A stretch of DNA of 26,050 bases, taken from NCBI GenBank assembly GCA_040880005.1, contig JBBDJG010000016.1:1-26050 (forward strand), given 5' to 3'. The stretch is from JBBDJG01 sp040880005. Its GTDB lineage: Bacteria; Actinomycetota; Thermoleophilia; Solirubrobacterales; JBBDJG01. The notes beneath the pieces are model-generated. The model searched no databases. It saw only the letters and a list, made by a program, of their open reading frames with translations, and was not told the origin of the DNA. Within the stretch, counting starts at the first letter, position 1. Each line of letters opens with the position of its first letter. Below, piece after piece: positions 14,088 through 22,007 of the stretch. The position numbers were made by a program, and so were the translations under genes.

Positions 14088-14124
14088 CTAACCGCGCTGG
14101 AGGTCAGAAAGGGAGCAGCAGTTG

Positions 14125-14868
14125 CTAGTGGGTAAGGGTCGCGACTCGCCGACGCGGGAGCACCGGCTCCAGCAGAGAGCGCGCAAGAGCATCGACGAGC
14201 GGGGGCACGGACTCGCCCACTTCGAGCTGCGGAATCGCGAACACCGGTAGGCAGGTCCGCTCGGCGATCGTGAGACGATTGGAAAGCGCCACATCGTCAG
14301 GCGGATGCGGCCACGGCGTGAGCACCACGGACGCGACCTCGAGCCCGGCGCTTCGAGCCGCTTCGATTGTCAGGAGGGTGTGGTTGATCGTGCCCAGCCC
14401 GGGGCGCGCGACCACGATCAGAGGCAACCCCAGATCGCTTGCAAAATCTCGTACGAAGTAGCGGGAGGTCAATGGCGCCATCAGCCCGCCGACTCCTTCC
14501 ACGATCAGCACAGTGGCGTTGCGTGCCGCCTCCCGCGCGCGGCGCATCAACAGGTCGGGGTCGATACGTGTCCCCACCATCTGCGCTGCGAGGTGGGGTG
14601 AGACTGCGGGCCCGAATCGGTACGGCGCGATCCGGTCGGGACGCTGAGACGAACCCGCGGAAGCCTTCAGCAGCTCGTGGTCAGGGAGGGTGGCCTCAAG
14701 CTCGTCGAGCCCGGTCACGACCGGTTTGAACACCGCTACGCGCTCACCGCGCGCGTCGAGGGTCGCAGCCAGCGACGATGCGACGACGGTCTTGCCGACA
14801 TCGGTGTCGGTGCCAGCCACGAACACGCCCCTTATCTCGTGCTCTGCGCTCGGGTCGGATAGGAGCAT
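14125..14868 (-). CDS. bioD: Dethiobiotin synthetase
   Basis: The 247-residue ATP-dependent carboxylase closes the ureido ring of diaminononanoate with CO2 to give dethiobiotin. The modified P-loop GTDTDVGKT is at 19-27, the substrate-binding Lys48 lies in FKPVVTG, and EGVGGLMAPL (124-133) and GTINHTLLT (159-167) are the expected later motifs. The family is usually about 220-240 residues, so the length is normal. It lies 32 nt after bioF and 50 nt before bioA on the same strand. No strong Shine-Dalgarno is seen before ATG 14868, so the start could vary slightly. Confidence 0.95.
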   Translation of the reverse strand: MLLSDPSAEHEIRGVFVAGTDTDVGKTVVASSLAATLDARGERVAVFKPVVTGLDELEATLPDHELLKASAGSSQRPDRIAPYRFGPAVSPHLAAQMVGTRIDPDLLMRRAREAARNATVLIVEGVGGLMAPLTSRYFVRDFASDLGLPLIVVARPGLGTINHTLLTIEAARSAGLEVASVVLTPWPHPPDDVALSNRLTIAERTCLPVFAIPQLEVGESVPPLVDALARSLLEPVLPRRRVATLTH

Positions 14869-14900
14869 CTACTTCAAGAAACGCCGTCCGGCAACCGACC

Positions 14901-16190
14901 TCACGCTGCGCGCCTGAAGGCGGGTTCCTCGATCTCGGCGTCGTAGAGCCGCGGACGGATTTGCGCGTCGCGGCTGGCTGCAAGCTGATCGGGCTCCGCG
15001 GGCTCGTCGGTCGCGGATGTCAAAACGGGATCGAGCCCGGCGTCGTGCGCCGCCGCGGCAAGCTGGGAGGCGGCCCAGCGGAGCTCGGGCGTCGTGTGTG
15101 TCGCCATCGCGGCGAGGCGCAGCCGTGCACTGCCCTCGGGCACGGTGGGCGGGCGAATCGCCTGCGCGAACACCCCGCGCCGCAAGGCCCGCTCGCACAC
15201 CTCCATTGCCAGCCGCGAGTCGCCGACGATCAAGGGCACGATCTGGGTGCTGTCGCCGCTGACCGGAAAGCCCTCGGCGGAGAGCGAGTCACGCAACGTG
15301 ATCCCGTTCTCGACCAGGCGCTCGATCAAGCGCGGCTCGCTTCGCATCACCTCGAGCGCTTCGAGGGCGGCCGCGACAGCCGGCGGCGCGGGTCCGGTGG
15401 AGAAGATCAGCGTGCGCGCCGTATTGGTCAGGTAGCGAGCCATCGCAGCGTCGCAGCACACGTATGCGCCGTAGCCACCGAGAGCCTTGCTGAGCGTGCC
15501 GACGATCACGTCCACCTCACCGCTGAGCCCGGCGGCGGCGACGCTGCCACGCCCTGCCGGGCCGAGCACGCCGGTTGCGTGCGCCTCGTCCACCATCACG
15601 CGCGCGCCGTAGCGCTGCGCAAGATCGACGATGTCCTCGAGCGGAGCGATGTCGCCGTCCATCGAGAAGAGCCCGTCGGTGACGATCAAAGTTCCGCGCC
15701 CGTTTGCCTCGCGGAGGCCCCACTCGAGATGCCCCAGATCGAGGTGCTCGTAAACGAATGTCTCCGCCTGCGCGAGGCGGCAACCGTCGATGATGCTCGC
15801 GTGGTTGAGCTCATCTGAAAACACGACGTCGCCCGCGCCTGCAAGCGCGGACACGACGCCCACGTTCGCGAGATAGCCTGAGCCGAACAGCAGAGCGCTC
15901 TCGGTCTGCTCGAAGTCCGCGAGCCGCTCCTCGAGTCTGCGGTGCAGCGTCATGTGGCCCGACACCAGACGGGATGCTCCGGCGCCGACTCCGTATCGCA
16001 TCGCGGCATAGGCGGCCGCCCGCCTGACCTTGGGGTGGTCGGCCAGGCCGAGGTAGTTGTTCGAGCACAGCAGAAGGACGCGCTTGCCGTCGAGAAGCAC
16101 GCGCGGGCCCTGCGGCCCCGACACCATGCGCATGCGGCGGAAGAGGCCCAGTTCGCTGATCTCGTCGAGCCGGTCGTGGATGTCGGTCAT
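14901..16190 (-). CDS. bioF: 8-amino-7-oxononanoate synthase
   Basis: The 429-residue PLP enzyme condenses pimeloyl thioester with L-alanine to KAPA. The alpha-oxoamine synthase features are intact: SNNYLGLADHP (43-53), GVGAGASRLVSGHM (67-80), His130 in ELNHASIIDG, DEAHATGVLG (201-210) with Asp201 and His204, and the Schiff-base Lys235 in GTLSKALGGYGAYV. The start at ATG 16190 begins the recognised protein (MTDIHDRL). It lies five nt after the bioB stop, indicating translational coupling. The frame stays open upstream through bioB, but that part is not protein-like. Compared with the usual 380-400 residues there is a C-terminal tail of roughly 45, acidic and then basic (about from residue 385), not needed for catalysis in relatives. 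Confidence 0.95.
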   Translation of the reverse strand: MTDIHDRLDEISELGLFRRMRMVSGPQGPRVLLDGKRVLLLCSNNYLGLADHPKVRRAAAYAAMRYGVGAGASRLVSGHMTLHRRLEERLADFEQTESALLFGSGYLANVGVVSALAGAGDVVFSDELNHASIIDGCRLAQAETFVYEHLDLGHLEWGLREANGRGTLIVTDGLFSMDGDIAPLEDIVDLAQRYGARVMVDEAHATGVLGPAGRGSVAAAGLSGEVDVIVGTLSKALGGYGAYVCCDAAMARYLTNTARTLIFSTGPAPPAVAAALEALEVMRSEPRLIERLVENGITLRDSLSAEGFPVSGDSTQIVPLIVGDSRLAMEVCERALRRGVFAQAIRPPTVPEGSARLRLAAMATHTTPELRWAASQLAAAAHDAGLDPVLTSATDEPAEPDQLAASRDAQIRPRLYDAEIEEPAFRRAA

Positions 16191-16195
16191 CTTCG

Positions 16196-17389
16196 CTAGT
16201 CCCCCCAACCGGGCAGCTCGTCTCCGTTTGCGGCGGCACCGACCTTGACCGGCTCGAGCATGTCGCTGGTGGGGCGCTCGGGGTAGGGGGGCGCGTTGCG
16301 CTTGGGTCGCAGGCGCAGCTGGGTCGAAGGGTCCCAGAAGTCGGCTTCGGCCTGGTGGTCGATCAGATCGTCGATCGGCGTCATGTGGGTGGACCCTTCG
16401 AGCCAGCCCGATCTGTTGTCGGGCCGCGGGTTGGCGCCGTTGTCCGGCTGCCGTGCCACGTTGAGGCCGAGGTCGGTGAACATCCGGCGATCGTCGGCCG
16501 GCTCGGAACCTAGCGTGGTCAGGAAGTTGCCCATCATCACGCCGTTGAGGCCTGCCTTCACTGCGAGCGGCTGCAGATCGCCGAGATTCTCGACGCGACC
16601 GCCGCAAAGACGGAACAGCGCCTTGGGCAACACGAGCCGGAAGATCGCGATGAACTTCACGGCGTCCCACGGGTCGATCAAGGGCCGGTCGCCGAACTTG
16701 GTTCCCGGTCGCGGGTTGAGCAGGTTGATCGGCACGCTGGTCGGATCGATGCGGGAAAGCTCGAATGCCATCTCGATCCGCTGGCGGGGAGACTCGCCGA
16801 GGTTGAGGATGCCGCCGACGCAAGTCTCCAACCCCGCCTGCTCGAGTGCGTCGATCGTGCGGATGCGGCCCTCGTAGCGAACTGTCGTTGTGACCTCCGG
16901 GTAGTAGCTGCGTGCGGTCTCGACGTTGTGATGCACGCGCTGGATGCCGGCCTGCTTGAGCTGCGTCGCACGCTCCACCGACAGGTGGCCGACCGACGCG
17001 CAGCGCTTGAGGTTGGTGTGCTCGACAACCAGGCGCGTTCCTTCGAGCACGTTCTGGAAGTCGCGCTTGGACAGGCCCTGTCCCTGCGTGACCATGCAGA
17101 AGCGGTGGGCGCCGGCCGCCTCGGCAGCCTTCGCGTGCTCGAGGATCTGCTCCGGCTCCATCATCGCGTGCATCGGGGTCGCCGAGTCCGCGTACTTGGA
17201 CTGGGCGCAGAAGCCACAGTCCTCGGCGCAGCCGCCGCTCTTGGCGTTGACCAGCGAGCACATGTCGGTGGAATCGCCGAAGCTGTCCTGGCGGACCTGC
17301 CAGGCAAGCTCGACCAGCCGCTCGATGTCGGCTCGATCGGTCAACCCGGCCAACTCGAGCGCGTCCTCGAAGGTGATCAGCGGCGCCAT
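16196..17389 (-). CDS. bioB: Biotin synthase (radical SAM)
   Basis: The 397-residue enzyme inserts sulfur into dethiobiotin to make biotin. The radical-SAM cluster motif CAEDCGFC gives Cys54, Cys58 and Cys61. The ligands of the sacrificial [2Fe-2S] cluster appear as Cys98 (RFCMVT), Cys130 (KRCASVG), Cys190 (ETCVGG) and Arg265 (LCGGR). HHNVETARSYYPEV (153-166) takes the place of the common YNHNLDT motif. After the usual end (about residue 318, near FTDLGL) a polar tail of about 80 residues with many Pro, Asp and Arg remains, longer than in typical BioB (about 320-350). Start ATG 17389 has Shine-Dalgarno AGGGAG. It heads the bioBFDA run and lies 124 nt after the ABC permease gene. Confidence 0.95.
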   Translation of the reverse strand: MAPLITFEDALELAGLTDRADIERLVELAWQVRQDSFGDSTDMCSLVNAKSGGCAEDCGFCAQSKYADSATPMHAMMEPEQILEHAKAAEAAGAHRFCMVTQGQGLSKRDFQNVLEGTRLVVEHTNLKRCASVGHLSVERATQLKQAGIQRVHHNVETARSYYPEVTTTVRYEGRIRTIDALEQAGLETCVGGILNLGESPRQRIEMAFELSRIDPTSVPINLLNPRPGTKFGDRPLIDPWDAVKFIAIFRLVLPKALFRLCGGRVENLGDLQPLAVKAGLNGVMMGNFLTTLGSEPADDRRMFTDLGLNVARQPDNGANPRPDNRSGWLEGSTHMTPIDDLIDHQAEADFWDPSTQLRLRPKRNAPPYPERPTSDMLEPVKVGAAANGDELPGWGD

Positions 17390-17404
17390 CGACTCCCTCT
17401 TCCC

Positions 17405-17429
17405 TTCGGTGCCAATGGGGCGAAAGGTA
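17405..17429 (-). promoter_or_regulatory. Candidate bioB promoter with imperfect inverted repeat
   Basis: On the minus strand TACCTT (17424-17429) fits TANNNT and would start transcription near 17417, leaving a short leader with AGGGAG before ATG 17389. The start region lies inside an imperfect inverted repeat (TTCG...CGAA, 17405-17424) that could be an operator. It does not match the BioQ-type TGAAC-N3-GTTCA site I know. Confidence 0.25.
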
Positions 17430-17513
17430 GGGACGACTCCGGACGGCCTTGTAGCGGGGTTTGGCGTCCTCGCGACCGTCTCAGGTGTGCGAGCGTCGGC
17501 CTAACAGCCGCCG

Positions 17514-20078
17514 CTACTCGTATGCCAACGCCTCGAGCACGTCGATGCGTGAAGCGCGACGCGCAGGTGGAATCGCGGCCAGCACGCCCGCGATGCCGGC
17601 CAGCACCAGGAACGCGACCAGCTGAAGCACCGGTATCGACAGCTTGAAGCCTTCGTTCTCGAGCGCCACGGTCGTCAGCGAGGCAAGCACGAGCCCCACC
17701 ACCAGCCCGAGCACCCCGCCGATCAGCGCGGTGATGACCGATTCGTAGCGCACGATCCGCCGTACCTGACGCCTCGACGTGCCGATCGCCCGCATCATGC
17801 CCAGCTCCCGCGTGCGCTCGGTTATCGACAGCACGAGCGTGTTCACGATCCCGAACAGCGACACGATGATCGACAGCGAAAGCAGGGCGTAGAGCAGCGC
17901 GAGAAGTTGGTTGATCTGGCTCTCGATCTGGTTCTTGAACTGAGTCTGGTTCTTCGACTCGACGGTCGGATACTCAGTCTCGAGCACCTTGTCCACGCTC
18001 GCCTGCACGGCTGCGACGTTTGCCCCCGGTGCGGTGCGGATCAACTCGAAGAAGTTCTGTGTCTCCGCAAACTTCGTGCGCATGACGGAGCTGGTGACGA
18101 TGCCCTTGCCGAAGAACCCACTCTTGTCGTCAACGGTGCCGACGATCGTGAAGTCGGGCTTGGCGCTGGTCGAAGTTTCGACCTGGATCGTGTTGCCGAC
18201 CTTCAGCTTCTTGCCGGTTGCGTACTGATCGTTGAGGACCACCTGGCTGTTTCCGAGACGGCTGAGCGTGCCGGCCTCCCCGTTCTTGAAGTCGAAGTTC
18301 CACACACGTGTAATCGTGGATGGCTCGACGCCGCTGAGCACCGTCCTGCCGGCGTCCCTTGTCAGGATCTTGGCGTTGGTCGACTTGAGCGGTGAGACGA
18401 CCTCGACGCCCCGGACACGCGAGACGGCCGTGCCGGCTGCCTCGGGGATCGGGTTGAAGCTGCCCTGCGTGTTCTGCAGCACCAGCTCGGCGGTGAAGCT
18501 CTTGTCGAGCGTCTCGGTGACCGACGCCTTGATGCCGGCCGCGAGCACGGTCACGAAGGTGACGAGCGCAAGGCCGATCATCAGCGCCGCCGCGGTGGTG
18601 GCCGTGCGCGACGGGTTGCGCATCGCGTTCTCGCGCGCGAGCTGCCCCTCCATGCCTCGCAGGCCCTCGAGCGGTCGCCCGACGCCCGACGCCAGCGGCC
18701 CGACCAGGCGCGCTGACAGCAGCGCCACCGCGATGAAGACCATGATCGCCCCGACGGCCAGCGTGAAGAGAACCTGGGTGGATCCGGATGCGCCGAACAG
18801 TCCCCAGAGCACGATCGCAAAGCCCAGCACGAGCGCAACCGCCGCGACGATCTCCCTGCGATGGCCCGCCCGCCCCGACTGTCGCGCGGCGTCCTCGCGC
18901 ATCGCCGCCAGCGGCGGGACGCGCGTCGCGCGACGGGCCGGCGCAAGACCCGAGACGAGCGTTACGAGCACTCCGACGGTGGCCGCGATCACGATCGTGC
19001 GCGTCTCGATGACCGTGCCCTGCTCGGGAAGTCCGATGCCGAACGCGTTGAACAGCGCGGAGATGCCCTTGGCCGCCAGCACTCCGGCCGCCACACCGAC
19101 CGCTGAGGCGATCACTCCGATGAGCAGCGCCTCGAGTACGACCGACCCCAGGACCTGTCGTGCCGACGCCCCCATCGTTCGCAGCAGCGCGAACTCCTTG
19201 GTTCGCTGCGCAACCGTTATCGAGAAGGTGTTGAAGATGATGAAGCCGCCGACGAACAGCGCGATCCCGGCAAACGCGAGCAGCGCCGTGTTGAGGAAGC
19301 CGAGGCTGTCCTTGACGTCCTGCGCCTGGTCTGACGCATCCTGCTGGCCTGTCTTCGCCTCGACCGAGGTGGGAAGGGCCCTCTGCACGCTGCGCACTAC
19401 CTGCTCGGCGGTGAAGCCCTTCTCGTCGCCGATCGAGATCTGATCGAGCTGGTCGGGCTTGTCGGCGATGCGCTGTCCCTCACGCAGCGTTACCACAGCG
19501 ATCGTCGCGTTGCCGAGTGACGAGACGTCGCCGTACTTGGCGATCCCCGAGACCACGTAGGTCTGCGCCGGTGCTTTGCCGACGAGTTTGATCCGCTCAC
19601 CGACGCTTATGTTCTCCTTGTCCGCGGTGCCCTTGTCGATCGCCACCTGTTTGTCGGTTCTCGGCCCTTTCCCACGGACGTAGTCGAGCGGGTTGAACCG
19701 TCGCGGCAGCGTGGAATACAAGAGGGGAGGCGCCCCCTGCGTCTTCACCTGCTTCCCGCTCGGCAGGAAGATCGAGGCATAGTCGATTACGCCGCCAGCG
19801 GCTTCACTCACGCCCCGGGCCGTATCGACCTTGGAAAGGACCGATTCGGGAAAGGACGGCGGCAGCGTCCCGGAGTCGGTCGTGAACGCCTGCTTGGATT
19901 TGACGACGACATCGGTGCCCTTCGCGCCTTCCTCGAAAATCTTGTCGAACGAGCCGTTGATCGTGTCGGTGAAGACGTACGTGCCGGAGATCATCATCAC
20001 GCCGAGCAGCACCGCGAGGCCGGTCAGTCCGGCGCGCAGCTTGCGCGCGAACAGCCCACGGAGAGTGAGTGCCGTCAT
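17514..20078 (-). CDS. ABC transporter permease, FtsX/MacB type
   Basis: The 854-residue membrane protein has the type VII ABC layout duplicated. An N-terminal helix (about 17-37) is followed by an extracytoplasmic MacB-like core (about 40-255) and an FtsX block of three helices (about 260-390) ending in APARRATRVPPLAAM. Then come further helices around 405-465 and 495-515, a second external domain (about 520-710), and a final FtsX block of three helices ending PPARRASRIDVLEALAYE. That gives about ten membrane spans. Such permeases work with the adjacent ATPase by mechanotransmission, for example in lipoprotein or antimicrobial peptide export, rather than as classical importers. Its ATG overlaps the ATPase stop by one nt (TGATG), so the two are coupled. 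The substrate is unknown. Confidence 0.92.
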   Translation of the reverse strand: MTALTLRGLFARKLRAGLTGLAVLLGVMMISGTYVFTDTINGSFDKIFEEGAKGTDVVVKSKQAFTTDSGTLPPSFPESVLSKVDTARGVSEAAGGVIDYASIFLPSGKQVKTQGAPPLLYSTLPRRFNPLDYVRGKGPRTDKQVAIDKGTADKENISVGERIKLVGKAPAQTYVVSGIAKYGDVSSLGNATIAVVTLREGQRIADKPDQLDQISIGDEKGFTAEQVVRSVQRALPTSVEAKTGQQDASDQAQDVKDSLGFLNTALLAFAGIALFVGGFIIFNTFSITVAQRTKEFALLRTMGASARQVLGSVVLEALLIGVIASAVGVAAGVLAAKGISALFNAFGIGLPEQGTVIETRTIVIAATVGVLVTLVSGLAPARRATRVPPLAAMREDAARQSGRAGHRREIVAAVALVLGFAIVLWGLFGASGSTQVLFTLAVGAIMVFIAVALLSARLVGPLASGVGRPLEGLRGMEGQLARENAMRNPSRTATTAAALMIGLALVTFVTVLAAGIKASVTETLDKSFTAELVLQNTQGSFNPIPEAAGTAVSRVRGVEVVSPLKSTNAKILTRDAGRTVLSGVEPSTITRVWNFDFKNGEAGTLSRLGNSQVVLNDQYATGKKLKVGNTIQVETSTSAKPDFTIVGTVDDKSGFFGKGIVTSSVMRTKFAETQNFFELIRTAPGANVAAVQASVDKVLETEYPTVESKNQTQFKNQIESQINQLLALLYALLSLSIIVSLFGIVNTLVLSITERTRELGMMRAIGTSRRQVRRIVRYESVITALIGGVLGLVVGLVLASLTTVALENEGFKLSIPVLQLVAFLVLAGIAGVLAAIPPARRASRIDVLEALAYE

Positions 20079-20818
20079 CAGCGAGAGCTGAGCAGGGTGG
20101 CGAGGTTCGCCTCGCTCACGTCGCCGTCGTGCTCGACCTTGCCGTCGCGCAGGACGACGAGGCGGTCGCCCGTGCCGGCGGCGTCGGGATCGTGCGTGAC
20201 CATCACCGCGGTCTGGCCGAAGTCATCCACCGCGTGGCGAAGCAGCCCGAGCACCTCCGCCGATGCCTTCGAGTCGAGGTTGCCGGTTGGCTCGTCCGCG
20301 AACACGACCGCCGGTCGAGTGATCAGCGCTCGTGCGATCGCGACACGCTGCTGCTGGCCGCCAGACAGCTCGGACGGCAGATGTGTGCGGCGCTCCGCGA
20401 GGCCGACCGTGCCTACGAGCTGGTCGAGCCATTGCTGATCGATCGGCCGGCCGGCGATTCGCAACGGCAACGTGATGTTCTCCTCGGCGGTCAAGACAGG
20501 CAGCAGGTTGAAGGCCTGGAAGACGAATCCGATCTTGGTTCTCCTCAGCTCGGTCAACTCGCGGTCGCCAAGTTGCGTGATCTCCACGTCATCGATCGCC
20601 ACCGTTCCCGAGGTCGGCGCTTCGAGGCCCGCGAGGCAGTGCAGCAGCGTTGACTTGCCAGAGCCCGACGGACCCATGATCGAGGTGAACTTGCCGCGGC
20701 CGAAGGCGACGCTGACACCGGCCAGCGCATCGACGCGCGCTTCGCCAGTGCCGTAGGTGCGCCACAGCTCGTTGGCTGTCACTACATCGGACGCAGAATT
20801 CGAAACAGCCTCAGGCAC
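20078..20818 (-). CDS. ABC transporter ATP-binding protein, MacB/LolD type
   Basis: The 246-residue ATPase has Walker A GPSGSGKST (49-57), Q-loop Gln101 in VFQAFNLLPVLTA, signature LSGGQQQR (151-158), Walker B VVFADEP with Asp175 and Glu176, and a following H-loop (VMVTHDP). The sequence FNLLPVLTAEENITLPL is typical of the MacB/LolD family that pairs with FtsX-type permeases. The start is GTG 20818; a TAGGGT box (20827-20832) lies eight nt upstream with no Shine-Dalgarno, which suggests a leaderless message. It is coupled to the permease by a one-nt overlap and follows the crotonase gene by 18 nt on the same strand. Confidence 0.95.
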   Translation of the reverse strand: MPEAVSNSASDVVTANELWRTYGTGEARVDALAGVSVAFGRGKFTSIMGPSGSGKSTLLHCLAGLEAPTSGTVAIDDVEITQLGDRELTELRRTKIGFVFQAFNLLPVLTAEENITLPLRIAGRPIDQQWLDQLVGTVGLAERRTHLPSELSGGQQQRVAIARALITRPAVVFADEPTGNLDSKASAEVLGLLRHAVDDFGQTAVMVTHDPDAAGTGDRLVVLRDGKVEHDGDVSEANLATLLSSR

Positions 20819-20826
20819 GATGTCGG

Positions 20827-20832
20827 ACCCTA
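20827..20832 (-). promoter_or_regulatory. Candidate leaderless -10 box (TAGGGT) of the ABC ATPase gene
   Basis: On the minus strand TAGGGT ends eight nt before GTG 20818. It lies just past the crotonase stop (20837-20839), so the ABC operon may have its own promoter despite the small gap. Confidence 0.35.
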
Positions 20833-20836
20833 CCGG

Positions 20837-21643
20837 CTATCGGCCCCGCCAGATTGCTTTGCGCTTCTGGCCGAACGCGCTCACGCCCTCACGGAAGTCG
20901 TCGCTCGCAAACGACGACAGACGTAGGTCGATCAGCTCCTGCTGTTGTTGTTCCGAGAGTCGCGCGAACGAGATCAGCGAGTTGATGATGCGCTTGTTGC
21001 CCTTCAGCGACAGTGGCGCGTTGGTGGCGATCTCAGCAGCAAGCTCGATCGACTTGGACTCGAGCTGGTCGCCGGCGAACACTTCGTTGACCAGCCCGAA
21101 CTGCTCGGCCCGCGGCGCGGGAACGTTGCGACCGACGAAGAACATCTCGCGGGTGCGTGCGGCGCCGATCGTGTCGATGAACTTGTGAAGGCCGGTGTGG
21201 CTGTAGATCAGGCCGAGCTTCGCCGGTGGCATGCCGAGCTTGGCCTCGCTCGCTGCCACGCGCAGGTCGCAAGAGAGGGCAAGCTCGAGGCCTCCCCCCA
21301 GTGCATGGCCGTTGATCGCGGCGAGCGTCGGGAAGGAGAAGCGCTCGACCGCCTCGATCGCGCGGCTGAACGGTTGGGCGACCAGTCGTTCGGCCTCCTG
21401 CGCAAACACCTCTTCGGGTATGTCGCCGATGTCGTAGCCGGAAGAGAACATGCGCTCGGTGCCGGTCACGACGAGGCAGCGGGTATCGATGCCCCGGTCG
21501 AGCGACGGGACCAGTTCGGCAAGCCCGTCGAGGATCTCGTGGTCGAGCGCGCCGCGCTTGGGCGGGTTGCAGATCCGTATGCGCGCGACCGCCTCCGCGG
21601 GGCGGTCGAGGATCAGCTTGCCGGAGGCATGCAACTCTGACAC
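20837..21643 (-). CDS. Crotonase superfamily protein (enoyl-CoA hydratase/isomerase-like) lacking one catalytic Glu
   Basis: The 268-residue product has the crotonase fold. The oxyanion-hole strand SSGYDIGD and the second motif INGHALGGGLELALSCDLRVA are intact, with Glu120 at the first catalytic position. At the second position, usually Glu in a PE pair before KLG, this protein has Ala141 (MPPAKLGLIY). Hydration by the two-glutamate mechanism is therefore doubtful; isomerase, hydrolase or decarboxylase activity on an acyl-CoA is possible. The acyl-CoA-binding Arg/Lys-rich start of the family is weak here (NPPKRGALD). I prefer GTG 21643 because TAGGGT (21651-21656) lies seven nt upstream. A frame extension to ATG 21691 adds 16 residues unlike the family. 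Upstream on the same strand is the biotinyl carrier. Confidence 0.82.
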   Translation of the reverse strand: MSELHASGKLILDRPAEAVARIRICNPPKRGALDHEILDGLAELVPSLDRGIDTRCLVVTGTERMFSSGYDIGDIPEEVFAQEAERLVAQPFSRAIEAVERFSFPTLAAINGHALGGGLELALSCDLRVAASEAKLGMPPAKLGLIYSHTGLHKFIDTIGAARTREMFFVGRNVPAPRAEQFGLVNEVFAGDQLESKSIELAAEIATNAPLSLKGNKRIINSLISFARLSEQQQQELIDLRLSSFASDDFREGVSAFGQKRKAIWRGR

Positions 21644-21650
21644 GGGCAAG

Positions 21651-21656
21651 ACCCTA
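21651..21656 (-). promoter_or_regulatory. Candidate leaderless -10 box (TAGGGT) of the crotonase gene
   Basis: On the minus strand TAGGGT ends seven nt before GTG 21643. The same hexamer serves the next gene downstream (20827-20832) at nearly the same spacing. It decides the start choice in favour of GTG 21643. Confidence 0.35.
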
Positions 21657-21730
21657 ACGAACGCGGCCCGCCAGAACTCCCGATCGTGCAAGCGGCCGGA
21701 GGCCGCGTAGCACGAGTCGGACCCATATGT

Positions 21731-21943
21731 CTACTCCAGTACCACGAGCGTGTCGCCCTCGTTCACCGCCTGGCCCTCCTCGACCGCGATTTCCTTGACC
21801 GTCCCGGCGTCCTCCGCCTCGACCGGCATCTCCATCTTCATCGATTCCAGGATCACGACGGTGTCACCCTCATCGATCTCGTCCCCGGGTGATACCTCGA
21901 TCTTCCAAACCGTTCCGGTGATGTGCGCCTGGATATCAGCCAA
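21731..21943 (-). CDS. Standalone biotinyl/lipoyl carrier protein (TB7.3-like)
   Basis: The 70-residue protein consists of one complete biotinyl domain. The attachment motif ESMKMEMPVEA places the modified lysine at Lys36, midway, with GDEIDEGDTVVIL before it and GTVKEIAVEEGQAVNEGDTLVVLE after it, mirroring the domain's two-fold symmetry. Met on both sides of the Lys is the biotin-type pattern. It closely resembles the 71-residue mycobacterial biotinylated protein TB7.3. The start is TTG 21943, preceded by Shine-Dalgarno GGAGGGA at seven nt; the longer open frame upstream runs over the opposite glycosyltransferase gene and is a shadow. It should be biotinylated by BirA and could carry CO2 for a separate carboxylase. 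No carboxylase subunit is in the window. Confidence 0.85.
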   Translation of the reverse strand: MADIQAHITGTVWKIEVSPGDEIDEGDTVVILESMKMEMPVEAEDAGTVKEIAVEEGQAVNEGDTLVVLE

Positions 21944-22007
21944 TGGTTCGTCCCTCCATGATCGCGGCCAACGTATATGGGTTCGTTTCGCTGGCAGAAT
22001 ACCCGCC

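Noticed and set aside
14901..17261. A 786-codon open frame on the minus strand running through bioB into bioF
   Set aside because: Only the part from ATG 16190 is protein-like and matches BioF. The upstream part is an out-of-frame reading of bioB kept open by GC-rich codons. It is not a fusion protein.
18232..19443. A 403-codon frame on the plus strand inside the ABC permease
   Set aside because: The translation is low-complexity Ser/Ala/Thr/Pro-rich, typical of the antisense of a GC-rich gene. The permease on the other strand is clearly real.
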